Source of the DNA: Collinsella aerofaciens
GTDB lineage: Bacteria; Actinomycetota; Coriobacteriia; Coriobacteriales; Coriobacteriaceae
NCBI RefSeq assembly: GCF_028207065.1
Contig: NZ_JAQLFP010000004.1
Span: forward strand, 1-20,436
Direction: 5' to 3'
DNA: 20,436 nucleotides
Below the pieces are notes generated by a model. It did not search any database. It worked only from the letters and a program-made list of their open reading frames with translations, and was not told where the DNA came from. Shown one piece after another: positions 8,491 to 16,498 of the stretch. The stretch's first letter is position 1. Every line of letters starts with the position of its first letter. Both the position numbers and the translations under genes were made by a program.

Positions 8491-9774
8491 ATGACTGCAT
8501 CTGTGAACAGCGATACTAGTTTTAATATCATTTCTATTGGCGGGCCAGTCTTGGATGGCTATCGATATTCCATACCGTTCTCAGTGCCCGAAAAACTTAA
8601 ACCGTTCTTTCGGACTGATGAGTTTTGGTTTGAATGTCCCGATGCGGGCGAGGTCCCTGAGTCTATTGCCGTAATACCCGCTGTTGCAAACCTACTGCCT
8701 TTCGCCTGGGTATTTGACTGTGAGCTTCGTGTCGACTCGATCGACAAGACGTTCTATGAAGCAGTGCCACATATTAAGCGCGGTTACGACAACATGGCCT
8801 GCGACCTAATCCTTAAAGGCTCTCTTGCTGTCAATCGTGTGGTTGACAATCATTGTGATGGGGAAATTGGGTCACCACTCTCCTTGTTCTCCGGTGGCGT
8901 TGACGCATGGTGTACGCTTGCGCGCCATTCAGCCGAGAAGCCCCATCTTGTCACTGTTTGGGGTGCCGATGTCGACTGTGAGAACCCGTCGGGCTGGAAG
9001 AAGGTTGACGAGCATTCCGCTTCTGTTTCCAGAGACTACGGTTTGAGTTACTCCTATGTCAGGAGCAATTTTAGAAATCTGATCAACTATAGAATCCTTG
9101 ATGCGTCTCCGACAATGACTGCATGCGACTATCACTGGTGGTACAGCTTGCAGCACGGTATCGGAATTATTGGACTCGCTGCTCCTCTTGCATATGCTTG
9201 CAAAGCGCCCCGAATTTACATAGCAAGCTCTAATACGGAGATGGATAAGCCTTATGTATGTGCATCTGACCCTACCATTGATAACTATTTTGCCGTAGCG
9301 GATTGTCGAGCATTTCATGATGGCTACGAACTGACCAGGCAGGATAAGGTCGATACAATCGTGCAGTATGCTAAGGGCATTGCAGCACAGGTGAGTCTTC
9401 GAGTCTGTTATCACGTACAATCAGGTAAAAACTGCTGTCGCTGCGAGAAATGTGCTAGGACGATTATGGAGATCCTGGCATCAGGCGGCAATCCGAGAGA
9501 ATTTGGCTTTACCTATACATCCCTACAGTTTGCTATTCTCATGTGGAGAATGGAACATGTGTTCAGACTGGTTTACCCAGAGTTCTATTACGACATTGCT
9601 GCAGCTGTTAGGGACCGAGGCATTACTCTCCCCGTGACTGCCCGTTGGGTGCTTTCAGATGATCTTGCTTCTGTATGCGACAACAAATTCAAGCGTAATT
9701 GGGAAAGGTTCCATGCATTTGGGGCCAACCTGTACCACGGAATGAAAGACCGGATAAATACTAATAAACGATAG
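8491..9774 (+). CDS. QueC-like PP-loop (adenine nucleotide alpha-hydrolase fold) protein in polysaccharide operon
   Basis: This protein of 427 aa is not matched to a named gene. It has a PP-loop ATP pyrophosphatase signature, LFSGGVDAW, with SGGVD at residues 134-138. Near the C-terminal side there is a four-cysteine set, C306-x8-C315-x2-C318-x2-C321 (within SGKNCCRCEKCARTI), like the zinc site of QueC. N-terminal residues 1-110 form a separate module of unknown role. PP-loop enzymes adenylate a substrate, usually a carboxylate, and then attach an amine or sulfur. In this setting it might form an amide or modify a sugar, but no substrate can be assigned. The start is clear: AAGGAGGGG at 8475-8483 lies 7 nt upstream of the ATG. 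It sits between the pyruvyl transferase and flippase genes in the same operon. Confidence 0.7.
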   Translation: MTASVNSDTSFNIISIGGPVLDGYRYSIPFSVPEKLKPFFRTDEFWFECPDAGEVPESIAVIPAVANLLPFAWVFDCELRVDSIDKTFYEAVPHIKRGYDNMACDLILKGSLAVNRVVDNHCDGEIGSPLSLFSGGVDAWCTLARHSAEKPHLVTVWGADVDCENPSGWKKVDEHSASVSRDYGLSYSYVRSNFRNLINYRILDASPTMTACDYHWWYSLQHGIGIIGLAAPLAYACKAPRIYIASSNTEMDKPYVCASDPTIDNYFAVADCRAFHDGYELTRQDKVDTIVQYAKGIAAQVSLRVCYHVQSGKNCCRCEKCARTIMEILASGGNPREFGFTYTSLQFAILMWRMEHVFRLVYPEFYYDIAAAVRDRGITLPVTARWVLSDDLASVCDNKFKRNWERFHAFGANLYHGMKDRINTNKR

Positions 9775-9793
9775 TTGCTGCGAAGGGTAACGA

Positions 9794-11254
9794 ATGAGTC
9801 TTAGTTTGGGGACATTGAAAAGTAAATACAAAGACCTTTCCCTTGCGGCAAAGGCTTCAGTTTGGTATGCAGTTTGTGGTATCCTTCAGAAGGCCATTGG
9901 CGTTGTTGTGGTGCCTCTTTACACGCGCATTATGGATTCGACAGCGTACGGCACATACACTGTGTTCCAGTCGTGGTACACAATGCTGTTTGTGTTCACC
10001 TCTCTTGGACTCGCTAACTATGTTTTCAACAATGGCATGCTCAAGTACAAAGAAGATAGAGACGGTTTTTCCTCTGCCATGTTGGGACTTTCAGGGGTCT
10101 CAACTCTCATTTTTACAGCGTCCTTTCTTTTGTTCCCGAGTTTTTGGACCGAAGCCCTCGGTCTATCTGCACCCCTTGTATTCCTTATTTTCGTTCGCTG
10201 TCTTATTAGCCCGAGCTATGAGTTTTGGGCTGAACGTCTGCGATATGAGTTTCGTTACAAAGGCGTTGTGGCTCTAACTCTTGTTTTGACCCTTGCTGTT
10301 CCCGTCGTCTCCGTTCCTGTCATTCTTCTTGCTGACGATAAGGCTGCTGCAGCACTTGTGTGTCAAGTTGTTGTTATGAGCCTGGTTTATGCAATTCCTC
10401 TTTTCTCGATTTTGCGTAAAAGTTGCAAGCTCTTTAACAAGGAATATTGGATTTACGCACTTAGATTTAATCTCCCGCTCATTCCTTCGATGTTTGCCAC
10501 CCTTGCACTGCAGCAGCTCAACAGGGTGATTATCTCCGGAACCGTAGGTGAGTCGCAGGCTGCTATTTATTCCGTCGCTTTCTCCGTGGGCTCCGTGACG
10601 ATGTTTATTTATTCTGCCCTCGAACAAGCCTATCGTCCTTGGTTTTATCAAGGCATGGGCACTAAAGGCTTTAGATCAACAAGTGTCGGCGCGCTTCTTA
10701 TTGCATTGGTCGGAGGCTCTTGTTGGCTAATCACTTTATTTTCGCCCGAAGTCATGCGGCTCTTTGCTCCAGAAGAATACCAAGGCGGCGTCTATGCTAT
10801 TGCGCCGATTGCCGCGAGTACGGTTTTAATCATGCTATATAGCATTCTTATTACAGTTGAGTATTACTTTGAGGAAACGGTTCCTATTCCTATCGTCTCC
10901 ATACTCATCGCTATCTTTAATTATGTTGTTAGCTCTTGGCTTGTTCCAATTTTTGGTTACATAGCCGCTAGCTATGTAACCTTGGCATGCTATACGTTGC
11001 TTGTGCTCGGGCACCTCTATCTTTGTCGTCGCGCCATGGTAGTTCATATGAGTGGCGACTACCCTTTATCTTTGGCGAGCCTTATGACGTTTACGTTCGG
11101 GTGTGTCTGTCTCATCGTAATTACACAGCTGCTATTTGGATTTCTGTGGCTGCGAGTTGGCGTTGTTGCTGCTGCGCTCGTTTGCTTATGCGTCTTTCGT
11201 GAAAGGGCTTTTGGTCTTTTGGACCCCCTAATAAAGACGAAGAAGCGCTTATAG
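9794..11254 (+). CDS. Wzx-type repeat-unit flippase (polysaccharide biosynthesis/MATE-like exporter family)
   Basis: This integral membrane protein of 486 aa has about twelve to fourteen predicted helices. It belongs to the family that flips undecaprenyl-linked repeat units across the membrane. The N-terminal YAVCGILQKAIGVVVVPLYTRIMDSTAYGTY-type segment and the LALQQLNRVIISG-TVGESQAAIYSVAFSVGS region are typical of Wzx/RfbX proteins. Gram-positive members have the same length. It starts at an ATG preceded by GAAGGG (9782-9787), 19 nt after the PP-loop gene. With the priming enzyme and polymerase it completes a Wzx/Wzy-dependent system. Confidence 0.88.
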   Translation: MSLSLGTLKSKYKDLSLAAKASVWYAVCGILQKAIGVVVVPLYTRIMDSTAYGTYTVFQSWYTMLFVFTSLGLANYVFNNGMLKYKEDRDGFSSAMLGLSGVSTLIFTASFLLFPSFWTEALGLSAPLVFLIFVRCLISPSYEFWAERLRYEFRYKGVVALTLVLTLAVPVVSVPVILLADDKAAAALVCQVVVMSLVYAIPLFSILRKSCKLFNKEYWIYALRFNLPLIPSMFATLALQQLNRVIISGTVGESQAAIYSVAFSVGSVTMFIYSALEQAYRPWFYQGMGTKGFRSTSVGALLIALVGGSCWLITLFSPEVMRLFAPEEYQGGVYAIAPIAASTVLIMLYSILITVEYYFEETVPIPIVSILIAIFNYVVSSWLVPIFGYIAASYVTLACYTLLVLGHLYLCRRAMVVHMSGDYPLSLASLMTFTFGCVCLIVITQLLFGFLWLRVGVVAAALVCLCVFRERAFGLLDPLIKTKKRL

Positions 11255-11275
11255 TTTTATAGAAAGGAATTTTTT

Positions 11276-12353
11276 ATGTCAATTAAATCCATTGCAATCG
11301 AATTGTTGAGATCGAGACGTCGGGCTCATTGGGCGGCTCCAAATAAACGGATCGCTCTTACCTCTGCGGAAAGAAAAGAAGTTGAAGCAGTCTGGGGGGG
11401 GGGTCTGGTCTAAACCTAACTATGAGTGGCATGAGCACTACAAGGCGGTAAACGGTGAGTTTGATCCACGTTATATGCCCGGCGACGTGTTTTATCTGGA
11501 TCTGCTTCCGAGACTATCTGATCTTGCCCTTTCAGAGGCATGGGAAGACAAATCATATTACGCCAAGAGATTTCCAGAGTTTCCGTTTCCGGCTCTGCGG
11601 TTTGCCCGTGTCGGGGGAAGGCTAGTTGATAAGGATCTTTCTTTTATATCGTGGGAGAACGCTTACCAGGCTGTCAGAGATATGACAGCAGCCTTCGTGA
11701 AACCGTCATTGGGCTCTTATCAGGGTATCGGGGCTTTCAGGCTTGAATTAACAGATATCAATAGTCCGGAAGATCTTAAGACGAGGCTTGCTGACTGTGG
11801 CGGCAACTTTGTCGTTCAGGAGCTTATTGAACAGGCGGATTTGCTGTCGTCTTTTAACCCTTCTTCAGTAAACATCATCAGAATGAATACGGTTTGTCTT
11901 AACGGAGATGCTTTTCTTGCAAATGCTACAATTCGCTTTGGAGTAGCGGGCAGCGTTACAGATATGGCTCATGTTGAAGGCGTTGAAATTGCTAGGGTCG
12001 CTGGCTTGAGTGGTGACGGTTGCCTGAGGGGCTTTTTCTGCAATCAGGATGGTGATCGCATCCCTCTTAGCGAGCTTGGAATTCAGGGGGAAGAAAGGGT
12101 GCCCGGTTTTGACAAAGCCGTTAATTGCTGCAGGGAGCTTCATAAACAAATGCATCATTTTGGTTTAGTTGCATTTGATGTCGCTATTCGCAGTGATGGT
12201 GAACCGGTAATTGTTGAGATGAATATAGACGGTCCTGGATCAGTGTTTTATCAATATGCCAATGGGCCATTCTTTGGAGATCGCACCGAGGACGTAATCG
12301 AATGGTGTAAAAAGCGAACTTGGAATCCGGCGCTTAATATGCAGATTATCTAG
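11276..12353 (+). CDS. Sugar-transfer-associated ATP-grasp protein, out of frame at a poly-G tract (probable phase-variable gene, OFF as sequenced)
   Basis: The reading frame that begins at ATG 11276, behind a good AGAAAGGAA ribosome site (11260-11268), runs MSIKSIAIELL... and stops at TAA 11411 just after ten consecutive Gs (11394-11403). The following frame stays open to 12353 and encodes the rest of the protein. Removing one G (or adding two) joins them into a protein of about 358 aa. The downstream part has ATP-grasp features of the sugar-transfer-associated type (PF14397): FVKPSLGSYQGIG, a VVQELIEQADLLSSFNPSSV block, NIIRMNTVCLNGD and the metal-binding end VIVEMNIDGPGS. The family occurs in capsule clusters, where it probably ligates a small acid or amino acid to the glycan. 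A short product from an internal TTG at 11382 is possible but lacks a ribosome site. A sequencing error at the homopolymer cannot be excluded. Confidence 0.8.
11394..11403 (+). repeat. Homopolymeric G(10) tract inside the ATP-grasp gene
   Basis: Ten uninterrupted Gs lie about 40 codons into the reading frame. With ten the gene is out of frame. With nine or twelve it would be read through. The position near the 5' end of a surface-glycan gene is where slipped-strand phase switches are usually found. No other G or C run of this length is seen in the window. Confidence 0.9.
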
Positions 12354-12651
12354 TTGCTTATATTCTTGACTGAAGTTTGAATAGTTGTTACTAGGGGTGC
12401 GCGGTTTTACTTGCGTACCCTTCGTGTATATATTTGGGGATTGTTGCTGCCTCGTGATATTTCGCGAGTTTTAACTTGGGCGGCGTAAGCTTTCCCAGTA
12501 TCTGCGCAGATGTTCGAGGTTTGCACAACGCGATTTATGTCGATATGAGCAAGGTCAGCATGCGGCAGCGCCGAGGGGCGGACTGCTTGCAACAAGGTAC
12601 CGTTAAGATTCTTTCGCAAATTGATCGCAGCGGCCTCGGCCCCGGCTTGTT
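12354..12651. other. Gene-free stretch between the polysaccharide operon and the insertion-sequence debris
   Basis: No convincing gene is seen. The left part contains a terminator-like hairpin (12393-12422). The rest is probably flanking DNA of the IS256-family fragment, but I could not identify that element's outer inverted repeat. Confidence 0.5.
12393..12422 (+). terminator. Possible operon-end hairpin
   Basis: GGGTGCGC (12395-12402) pairs with GCGTACCC (12413-12420) through one G-T wobble, with a 10-nt loop and two weak closing pairs outside. It lies about 40 nt after the last gene of the operon. There is no strong T run after it, so intrinsic termination is uncertain. Confidence 0.35.
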
Positions 12652-12938
12652 CTAGCCCTCCGCCTTCTTGCTCACCTCGTCCATCTCCTCCAGCATCGAC
12701 ATGTCCAGGTACCTCCTCTTGCCCCATTCGTGCTCCACTATGTACTTCAGCCTCGCCGTCACCAGCATGAGGGCCGAGTTGCCGTCCGGGAAGGTTCCGA
12801 CGACCCTCGTCCTCCTCCTGATCTCGCGGTTGATGCGCTCGATCCCGTTGTTCGTCCTGATCCGGCGCCCGTGCTCCGGCGGGAATTCCGTGTAGGCAAG
12901 CGTCTCGGCGAACCCGTCGCGCACCGTTCTCGCGCTCG
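12652..12938 (-). pseudogene. IS256-family (Mutator-type) transposase, 3' fragment
   Basis: About the last 95 codons of an IS256-family DDE transposase remain. The fragment shows SARTVRDGFAET, the NNGIERINREIRRRTR block holding the third catalytic glutamate, VGTFPDGNSALML, and the C-terminal KRRYLDMSMLEEMDEV. Full-length members have about 400 residues. Its upstream side is cut exactly at the left tip of the IS21-family relic at 12939. No remainder of the gene appears on the far side of that relic, so a rearrangement or deletion followed or accompanied the insertion. Confidence 0.85.
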
Positions 12939-12998
12939 TGTTAGCGCCGGGCGATTTTAGCCACTAATAGTCAGACGATTTTGACCAGTTCCGGTCAC
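12939..12998 (+). repeat. Left terminal inverted repeat of IS21-family relic
   Basis: This is a 60-nt end region matching 44 of 60 positions of the inverted right end (13751-13810), with the outermost twelve bases identical. Blocks at 12959-12963 (AGCCA), 12969-12972 (AGTC) and 12981-12987 (TTGACCA) are conserved in both ends. Confidence 0.85.
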
Positions 12999-13075
12999 CG
13001 AATAATGGCCATCGCGCCTCTCCGCCGCCACTACGCTGGTGGTGCCAACACGCCGGCGTTAGGAGGACCATTGAG

Positions 13076-13703
13076 GTGAACGAGAGACACGATGACCTAC
13101 AGGAGATTATAGACGCGGCGCTCCGGGAGATGGCCGCGGAGGAGGGCGACGGGTTCGACCCGCAGGCATGCAACCTCGCGGAGTTCTGCAGGAGGACGGG
13201 ACTCAGCCTTCGTCGGGCCCGGGGGCATCGGGAAGACGCACCTCGCGCAGGCCTACGGGCGCGAGTGCTGCATGCGGGGGCTCAAGACCTACTACATCAA
13301 GGCGACCGAGCTCAGGGACAGGTTCCAGAAGGCCGTCCAGCGGGGAAACACCTCGCGGGTCGTCCCCTCGCTCGTCAAGCCGTCGTGCCTCATCGTGGAC
13401 GAGGTGGGCAGATGCGTCTACGACAGGCCGTGCACCGACCTGTTCTTCGACGTCGTCGACAGGCGCTACGAGAAGGAGGGGCCGAACGCGATGGTCCTCA
13501 CGAGCAATATCGCCCCGAGCGGGTGGGACGAGTTCTTCACGGGGGACGAGACGCTGCTCTGCGCCCTGGACAGGCTGTTCGACAAGGCGTCGGTGTTCGT
13601 GATGCGGGGCCCGAGCTACCGCGGCAGGGGGCTAGACACCTACTCGGTGGAGGCGGTCCCCCAGGCGGTGAAGGTGAGGGGGATCCAGCCCGAGGGGATG
13701 TAG
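13076..13703 (+). pseudogene. istA-istB deletion fusion (IS21 transposase start joined to IstB ATPase)
   Basis: The first part, about 43 codons from the start at 13076, reads like an IstA N-terminus (NERHDDLQEIIDAALREM..., LAEFCRRTGLS). At about 13195-13210 the sequence switches to IstB in another frame: FVGPGGIGKTHLAQAYGRE (Walker A GxxxxGKT at 13215-13238), then CLIVDEVG (Walker B, about 13387-13410), VLTSN (about 13495-13509) and the C-terminus ending at TAG 13701-13703. The main body of IstA with its DDE domain and the IstB N-terminus are missing. Neither protein can be functional. IstB is the helper AAA+ ATPase of IS21 transposition. Confidence 0.85.
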
Positions 13704-13750
13704 GAAAGCGATAGGAAAGTCATAGATGCGGGCGTGTTGGCTAAAATGGG

Positions 13751-13810
13751 TCGGCCGGGATTGGTCAATCTCGGCCGACTATATTTGGCTAAATTATTCC
13801 GGCGCTAACA
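13751..13810 (-). repeat. Right terminal inverted repeat of IS21-family relic
   Basis: Inverted partner of 12939-12998. It also contains a local palindrome (13751-13778) built from the TCGGCCG / CGGCCGA arms with a 4-nt loop. There is no T run after it, so it is better read as part of the transposase-binding region than as a terminator. Confidence 0.82.
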
Positions 13811-13872
13811 AGGCTCTTGGATCCATACAATTGTTAGGGTATTAATGTCGGGCTATCAGGGAAGTTGGCGCC

Positions 13873-14910
13873 ATGAGCACGCTGTCTATTACGATTATGG
13901 TTGGAAGTGGATTTGATTTGTCTTCGGGCTTGAAGACGAGTACCACTAGGTTTATGGATTATTTCTCTAGCAACCATGCCTTGGACAATGGTCCGGTGGG
14001 TGACCTGGCTAGGCAGATTTCATATGAAGGACCTCATAATTGGGCAGATTTTGAGAAAAAACTAGGGGAGTATACGATTTTTCTTGAAGATCTTGATGAA
14101 GATGCAATAGAAGCCGCCCTTGATTGTAAAGAAGCTATTGACATCGAGTTGGTTGACTTTATTGCGGCTGAAGACGCAAAGGTCACTGAAGAGTTTATTA
14201 AAGCTAACTCGGATTCTGTTTTAGAATCTATTGGATATTGGTATGCAGCGCTTCAGCCTCTCGAGAGGCAACGAATCAGAGAGGCGTATCCTATTAATTA
14301 TTCAACCGATGTTTCGTTAGTCTCATTTAACTACACCTCATTGCTGCCTCTATTGTTTAAAGAGTTTGGAACTGGACAGCATGCCGCTCCAGAGGGTAGT
14401 GGGGCTGTATCTGCAATTCAAGTGTCCAATTTTGCTCACGCTCATGGATCTCTTGAACGCGAGGCTGTTTGTGGCGTCAACGATGCGTCTCAGATCAAGT
14501 CAGAACTATTGTCTTCAAATGAGGACATTACCGCCACCTTCGTTAAGGGGGAGATCCAGAAGTTATTTGGTTCTGTTGATGATCGGCGAGCTTCCGGGCT
14601 TATCTCCGGTGCTCAGATTCTTATTATATTTGGGCTTTCTTTAGGAGAAACGGATACCCGTTGGTGGGAAGAGGCGGTTGGCTTGCTTAAGAAAGATGCT
14701 AAAAGATTTATTCTTATAGCATCTACTTCTGCTTTGCTTGCTAGGAGGAGCCCTGCTTCTTTTCGGCGCTTTTCTAAGGAGCTTAAGGAAAAATTATTAA
14801 CTCGGGGAGGTGCGAGCGATGACGAGATGCCTGCATTGTCTGATCGCATTTTTATCTTTCCCTCAGAATCGATTTTTTGCTTTAAGAGTCATGTCGGGGG
14901 CAAATCGTAG
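13873..14910 (+). CDS. AbiH-family abortive-infection protein
   Basis: This protein of 345 aa is of the AbiH type (PF14253). The family is named after a lactococcal phage-resistance gene, and its mechanism is not settled. Visible family marks are the N-terminal GSGFDLSSGLKTS (11-23), NWADFE (56-61), SFNYT (151-155), HAHGS (189-193) with GVND (201-204), and the C-terminal block IFGLSLGETDTRWW (252-265). The length is normal and the frame is intact. ATG 13873 follows AGGGAAG (about 13857-13863). The gene lies between the IS21 relic and an IS1595 element inserted 27 nt after its stop. Base composition is AT-richer than the flanking insertion sequences. It was probably the first gene of a short operon with the small membrane protein now at 16499. 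Confidence 0.85.
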   Translation: MSTLSITIMVGSGFDLSSGLKTSTTRFMDYFSSNHALDNGPVGDLARQISYEGPHNWADFEKKLGEYTIFLEDLDEDAIEAALDCKEAIDIELVDFIAAEDAKVTEEFIKANSDSVLESIGYWYAALQPLERQRIREAYPINYSTDVSLVSFNYTSLLPLLFKEFGTGQHAAPEGSGAVSAIQVSNFAHAHGSLEREAVCGVNDASQIKSELLSSNEDITATFVKGEIQKLFGSVDDRRASGLISGAQILIIFGLSLGETDTRWWEEAVGLLKKDAKRFILIASTSALLARRSPASFRRFSKELKEKLLTRGGASDDEMPALSDRIFIFPSESIFCFKSHVGGKS

Positions 14911-15101
14911 ACCTGTCTTTGTTAGAGCATAAATAATGAGAGCTGATGCACATATACCGATTAACTACAGTCTCGAACTTATTGCGGCTTGAAAATGTCG
15001 CCTGTTTTTTACGATGAGTTTGGCTCTTTATCGAAGGAAAGCGTACCTGTACCGCCAGCGGCGCGAGGCGGTACCCTTCAATTAACGTCGAAGGAGCGGC
15101 C

Positions 15102-16157
15102 ATGGATGCAGACGACCTGGTCATCACCCTCAAGAAGAGCCTGGCGAAGCTCAGCAGGACCGAGCGCCGTAAAGCCGTCGAGCTGGTCGGGGACGTCGTC
15201 CGCGCCGCCATGTTCGACGATGCGGCGGGAGACGGCTATGAGGTGGAGCGCTGCCCCCGCTGCGGCTCGGTCGCTATCGTCAAGAAGGGCAAGTCCGGGA
15301 ACGGTGAGCAGCGCTACCTCTGCCGCGACTGCGGCAGGACGTTCTCCGGTTCCACCGACCGGATCCTCGGCACGAGCAAGCTGCCCCGCGAGACCTGGAT
15401 GGCCTATGCCGAGTGCTTCGCCCTCATGCTCCCTCTCCGCGAGTGCGCCGGCCGCTGCGGCGTCTGCCTCAAGACCGCCTGGACCATGCGCCACAGGCTC
15501 ATCGAGTGCCTGAGGGAATACTCGCCCGCGTTCCATGTGGGGCGGGGGCAGGCCTGCGAGCTCGACGAGACGTACTTCCCCGAGTCCTTCAAGGGCAACC
15601 ATTCAAAGGGCTCCTTCACCCTGCCGAGAAAGGCTCGCCACCGCGGCAAGCAGGTCCGCAGGCGCGGCCTCTCCCGCGAGCAGATCTGCGTCATGACGGG
15701 CGTCAGCGACACGGACGCCACCTTCTTCGAGGTCTCGGGCCGCGGCGTTGTCTCGCGCAAGCGTGCGGCGGAGGCCCTCCGCGACCGCATCGGCGCGGGC
15801 GCGGTCGTCGCCACGGACAAGGCGGCCGCATACATCGACGTGCTGCGCGGCCTGAAGGTCGCCTCGCATGAGTCCTATGATTCCAAGGACCGTTCGGAGG
15901 GCACCATCAACCGCATCAACGCCGTCCATTCGCTCCTCGACTCGTTCATGGCCCGCTTCAGGGGAGTGTCCACCAAGCACCTGGGGGCCTACCTCGACTG
16001 GTTCCGCTGGTGCCGCACCTTCATGGCGGCGGGCTCGCGCGCGGCGGAGTCCACGGTCGCCCGCCAGCTCGCCAACGGCTCCTGCCCGACCCGCGTCCGC
16101 GGCATGTTCGGCCTCGAGCCTCCCCTCATGGACTACTGGGACGGGCGGGCGGCCTAG
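15102..16157 (+). CDS. IS1595-family transposase
   Basis: The 351-aa protein has the family's N-terminal zinc ribbon, C51-x2-C54 and C74-x2-C77 (CPRCGS ... LCRDCGRTFS), and an ISXO2-like DDE nuclease domain. The first catalytic acid lies in CELDETYF (D155) and the second in VVATDKAAAY (D239). The third motif is an INAVHSLLDSFMARFRGVSTKHLG block (272-295) of the N/H type rather than a clear glutamate. The frame is intact and the length is normal. The ATG is preceded by AAGGAG (15091-15096). An 8-bp hairpin (GTACCGCC at 15049-15056 with 15067-15074) lies upstream and may shield the gene from outside transcription. Confidence 0.93.
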   Translation: MDADDLVITLKKSLAKLSRTERRKAVELVGDVVRAAMFDDAAGDGYEVERCPRCGSVAIVKKGKSGNGEQRYLCRDCGRTFSGSTDRILGTSKLPRETWMAYAECFALMLPLRECAGRCGVCLKTAWTMRHRLIECLREYSPAFHVGRGQACELDETYFPESFKGNHSKGSFTLPRKARHRGKQVRRRGLSREQICVMTGVSDTDATFFEVSGRGVVSRKRAAEALRDRIGAGAVVATDKAAAYIDVLRGLKVASHESYDSKDRSEGTINRINAVHSLLDSFMARFRGVSTKHLGAYLDWFRWCRTFMAAGSRAAESTVARQLANGSCPTRVRGMFGLEPPLMDYWDGRAA

Positions 16158-16204
16158 CGAATTAAAATGGTGGCCACGGAGCAGCGACCGCGGAAGGAGC
16201 GGCA

Positions 16205-16420
16205 ATGGCATCGAACGTCCCGGCCACCACGATAAGAATCGATCCCGAGGTCAAAAGGGAGGCCGTGGCCGTGCTCGACGAGCTTGGGCTCTCCATGTCG
16301 GGCGCCATGAACATATTCCTCAGGGCGGTGATCCGCGAGGGCGGCCTGCCCTTCGACGTCAGGCTGGGATCTTCGGGGAAGGCTGACGGGGAGGGCGGGG
16401 ACCGCGATGGGCGGGGATAG
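16205..16420 (+). CDS. RelB/DinJ-family antitoxin-like protein (no toxin partner seen)
   Basis: This small protein of 71 aa has the ribbon-helix-helix pattern of RelB/DinJ antitoxins: TTIRIDPEVKREAVAVLDELG, then LSMSGAMNIFLRAVIREGGLPFDV. It follows the transposase gene by 47 nt. Its ribosome site and start context (AAGGAGCGGC, one base, ATGG) is nearly identical to that of the transposase. It lies inside the proposed IS ends, so it looks like a passenger gene. Normally a RelE/YafQ toxin gene overlaps or follows the antitoxin. Here only a 21-codon frame (16407-16472, starting MGGDSPIISRF) overlaps the end, and it runs to within a few bases of the IS tip. It is not recognisable as a toxin. Confidence 0.75.
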   Translation: MASNVPATTIRIDPEVKREAVAVLDELGLSMSGAMNIFLRAVIREGGLPFDVRLGSSGKADGEGGDRDGRG

Positions 16421-16498
16421 CCCGATTATTTCCCGGTTCGACGAACAGCCGATCGTGTCAAATGTGGTCTAACAGAGCCAAATAATATCCGCAAGACC

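Larger units (their letters stand above)
12939..13810 (+). mobile_element. IS21-family relic with intact ends and large internal deletion
   Basis: The element starts TGTTAGCGCCGG (12939-12950) and ends in the reverse complement of that tip (13799-13810), that is TG...CA as in the IS21 family. The two ends align without gaps over 60 positions with 44 identities, including the shared blocks AGCCA, AGTC and TTGACCA, which are the multiple subterminal repeats expected for IstA binding. At 872 bp it is about a third of a normal IS21 element because most of istA and the start of istB are gone. I see no matching target-site duplication next to the two tips. Confidence 0.85.
14938..16478 (+). mobile_element. 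IS1595-family element with transposase and RelB-type passenger gene (ends proposed)
   Basis: The proposed ends are the left GAGAGCTGATGCACAT (from 14938) and, read inward from the right, GCTCTGTTAGACCACAT (from 16478). They share CACAT-T-AC-CGAT and TCGAAC further in, with small gaps. The flanks TAAATAAT (14930-14937) and CAAATAAT (16479-16486) match 7 of 8, as expected for the 8-bp duplication made by this family. Imperfect ends suggest an old or diverged copy. The transposase identity is firm, while the exact tips are less so. Confidence 0.6.

Noticed and set aside
13751..13778. Palindrome as an intrinsic terminator
   Set aside because: There is no T run after it, and its arms are part of the conserved subterminal repeats of the IS21-family end.
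12931..13818. Target-site duplication around the IS21-family relic
   Set aside because: The bases next to the two tips (ending CGCTCG on the left, starting AGGCTC on the right) do not form an abutting direct repeat.
15020..15034. GGCTCTTTATC as the left tip of the IS1595 element
   Set aside because: Only the first six bases match the right tip, and the flanks show no 8-bp duplication. The ends at 14938 and 16478 align further inward and have nearly matching flanks.
15049..15074. 8-bp hairpin before the IS1595 transposase as a terminator
   Set aside because: The stem is perfect but it is followed by mixed sequence without a T run. It may only block outside transcription, so it is mentioned with the transposase.
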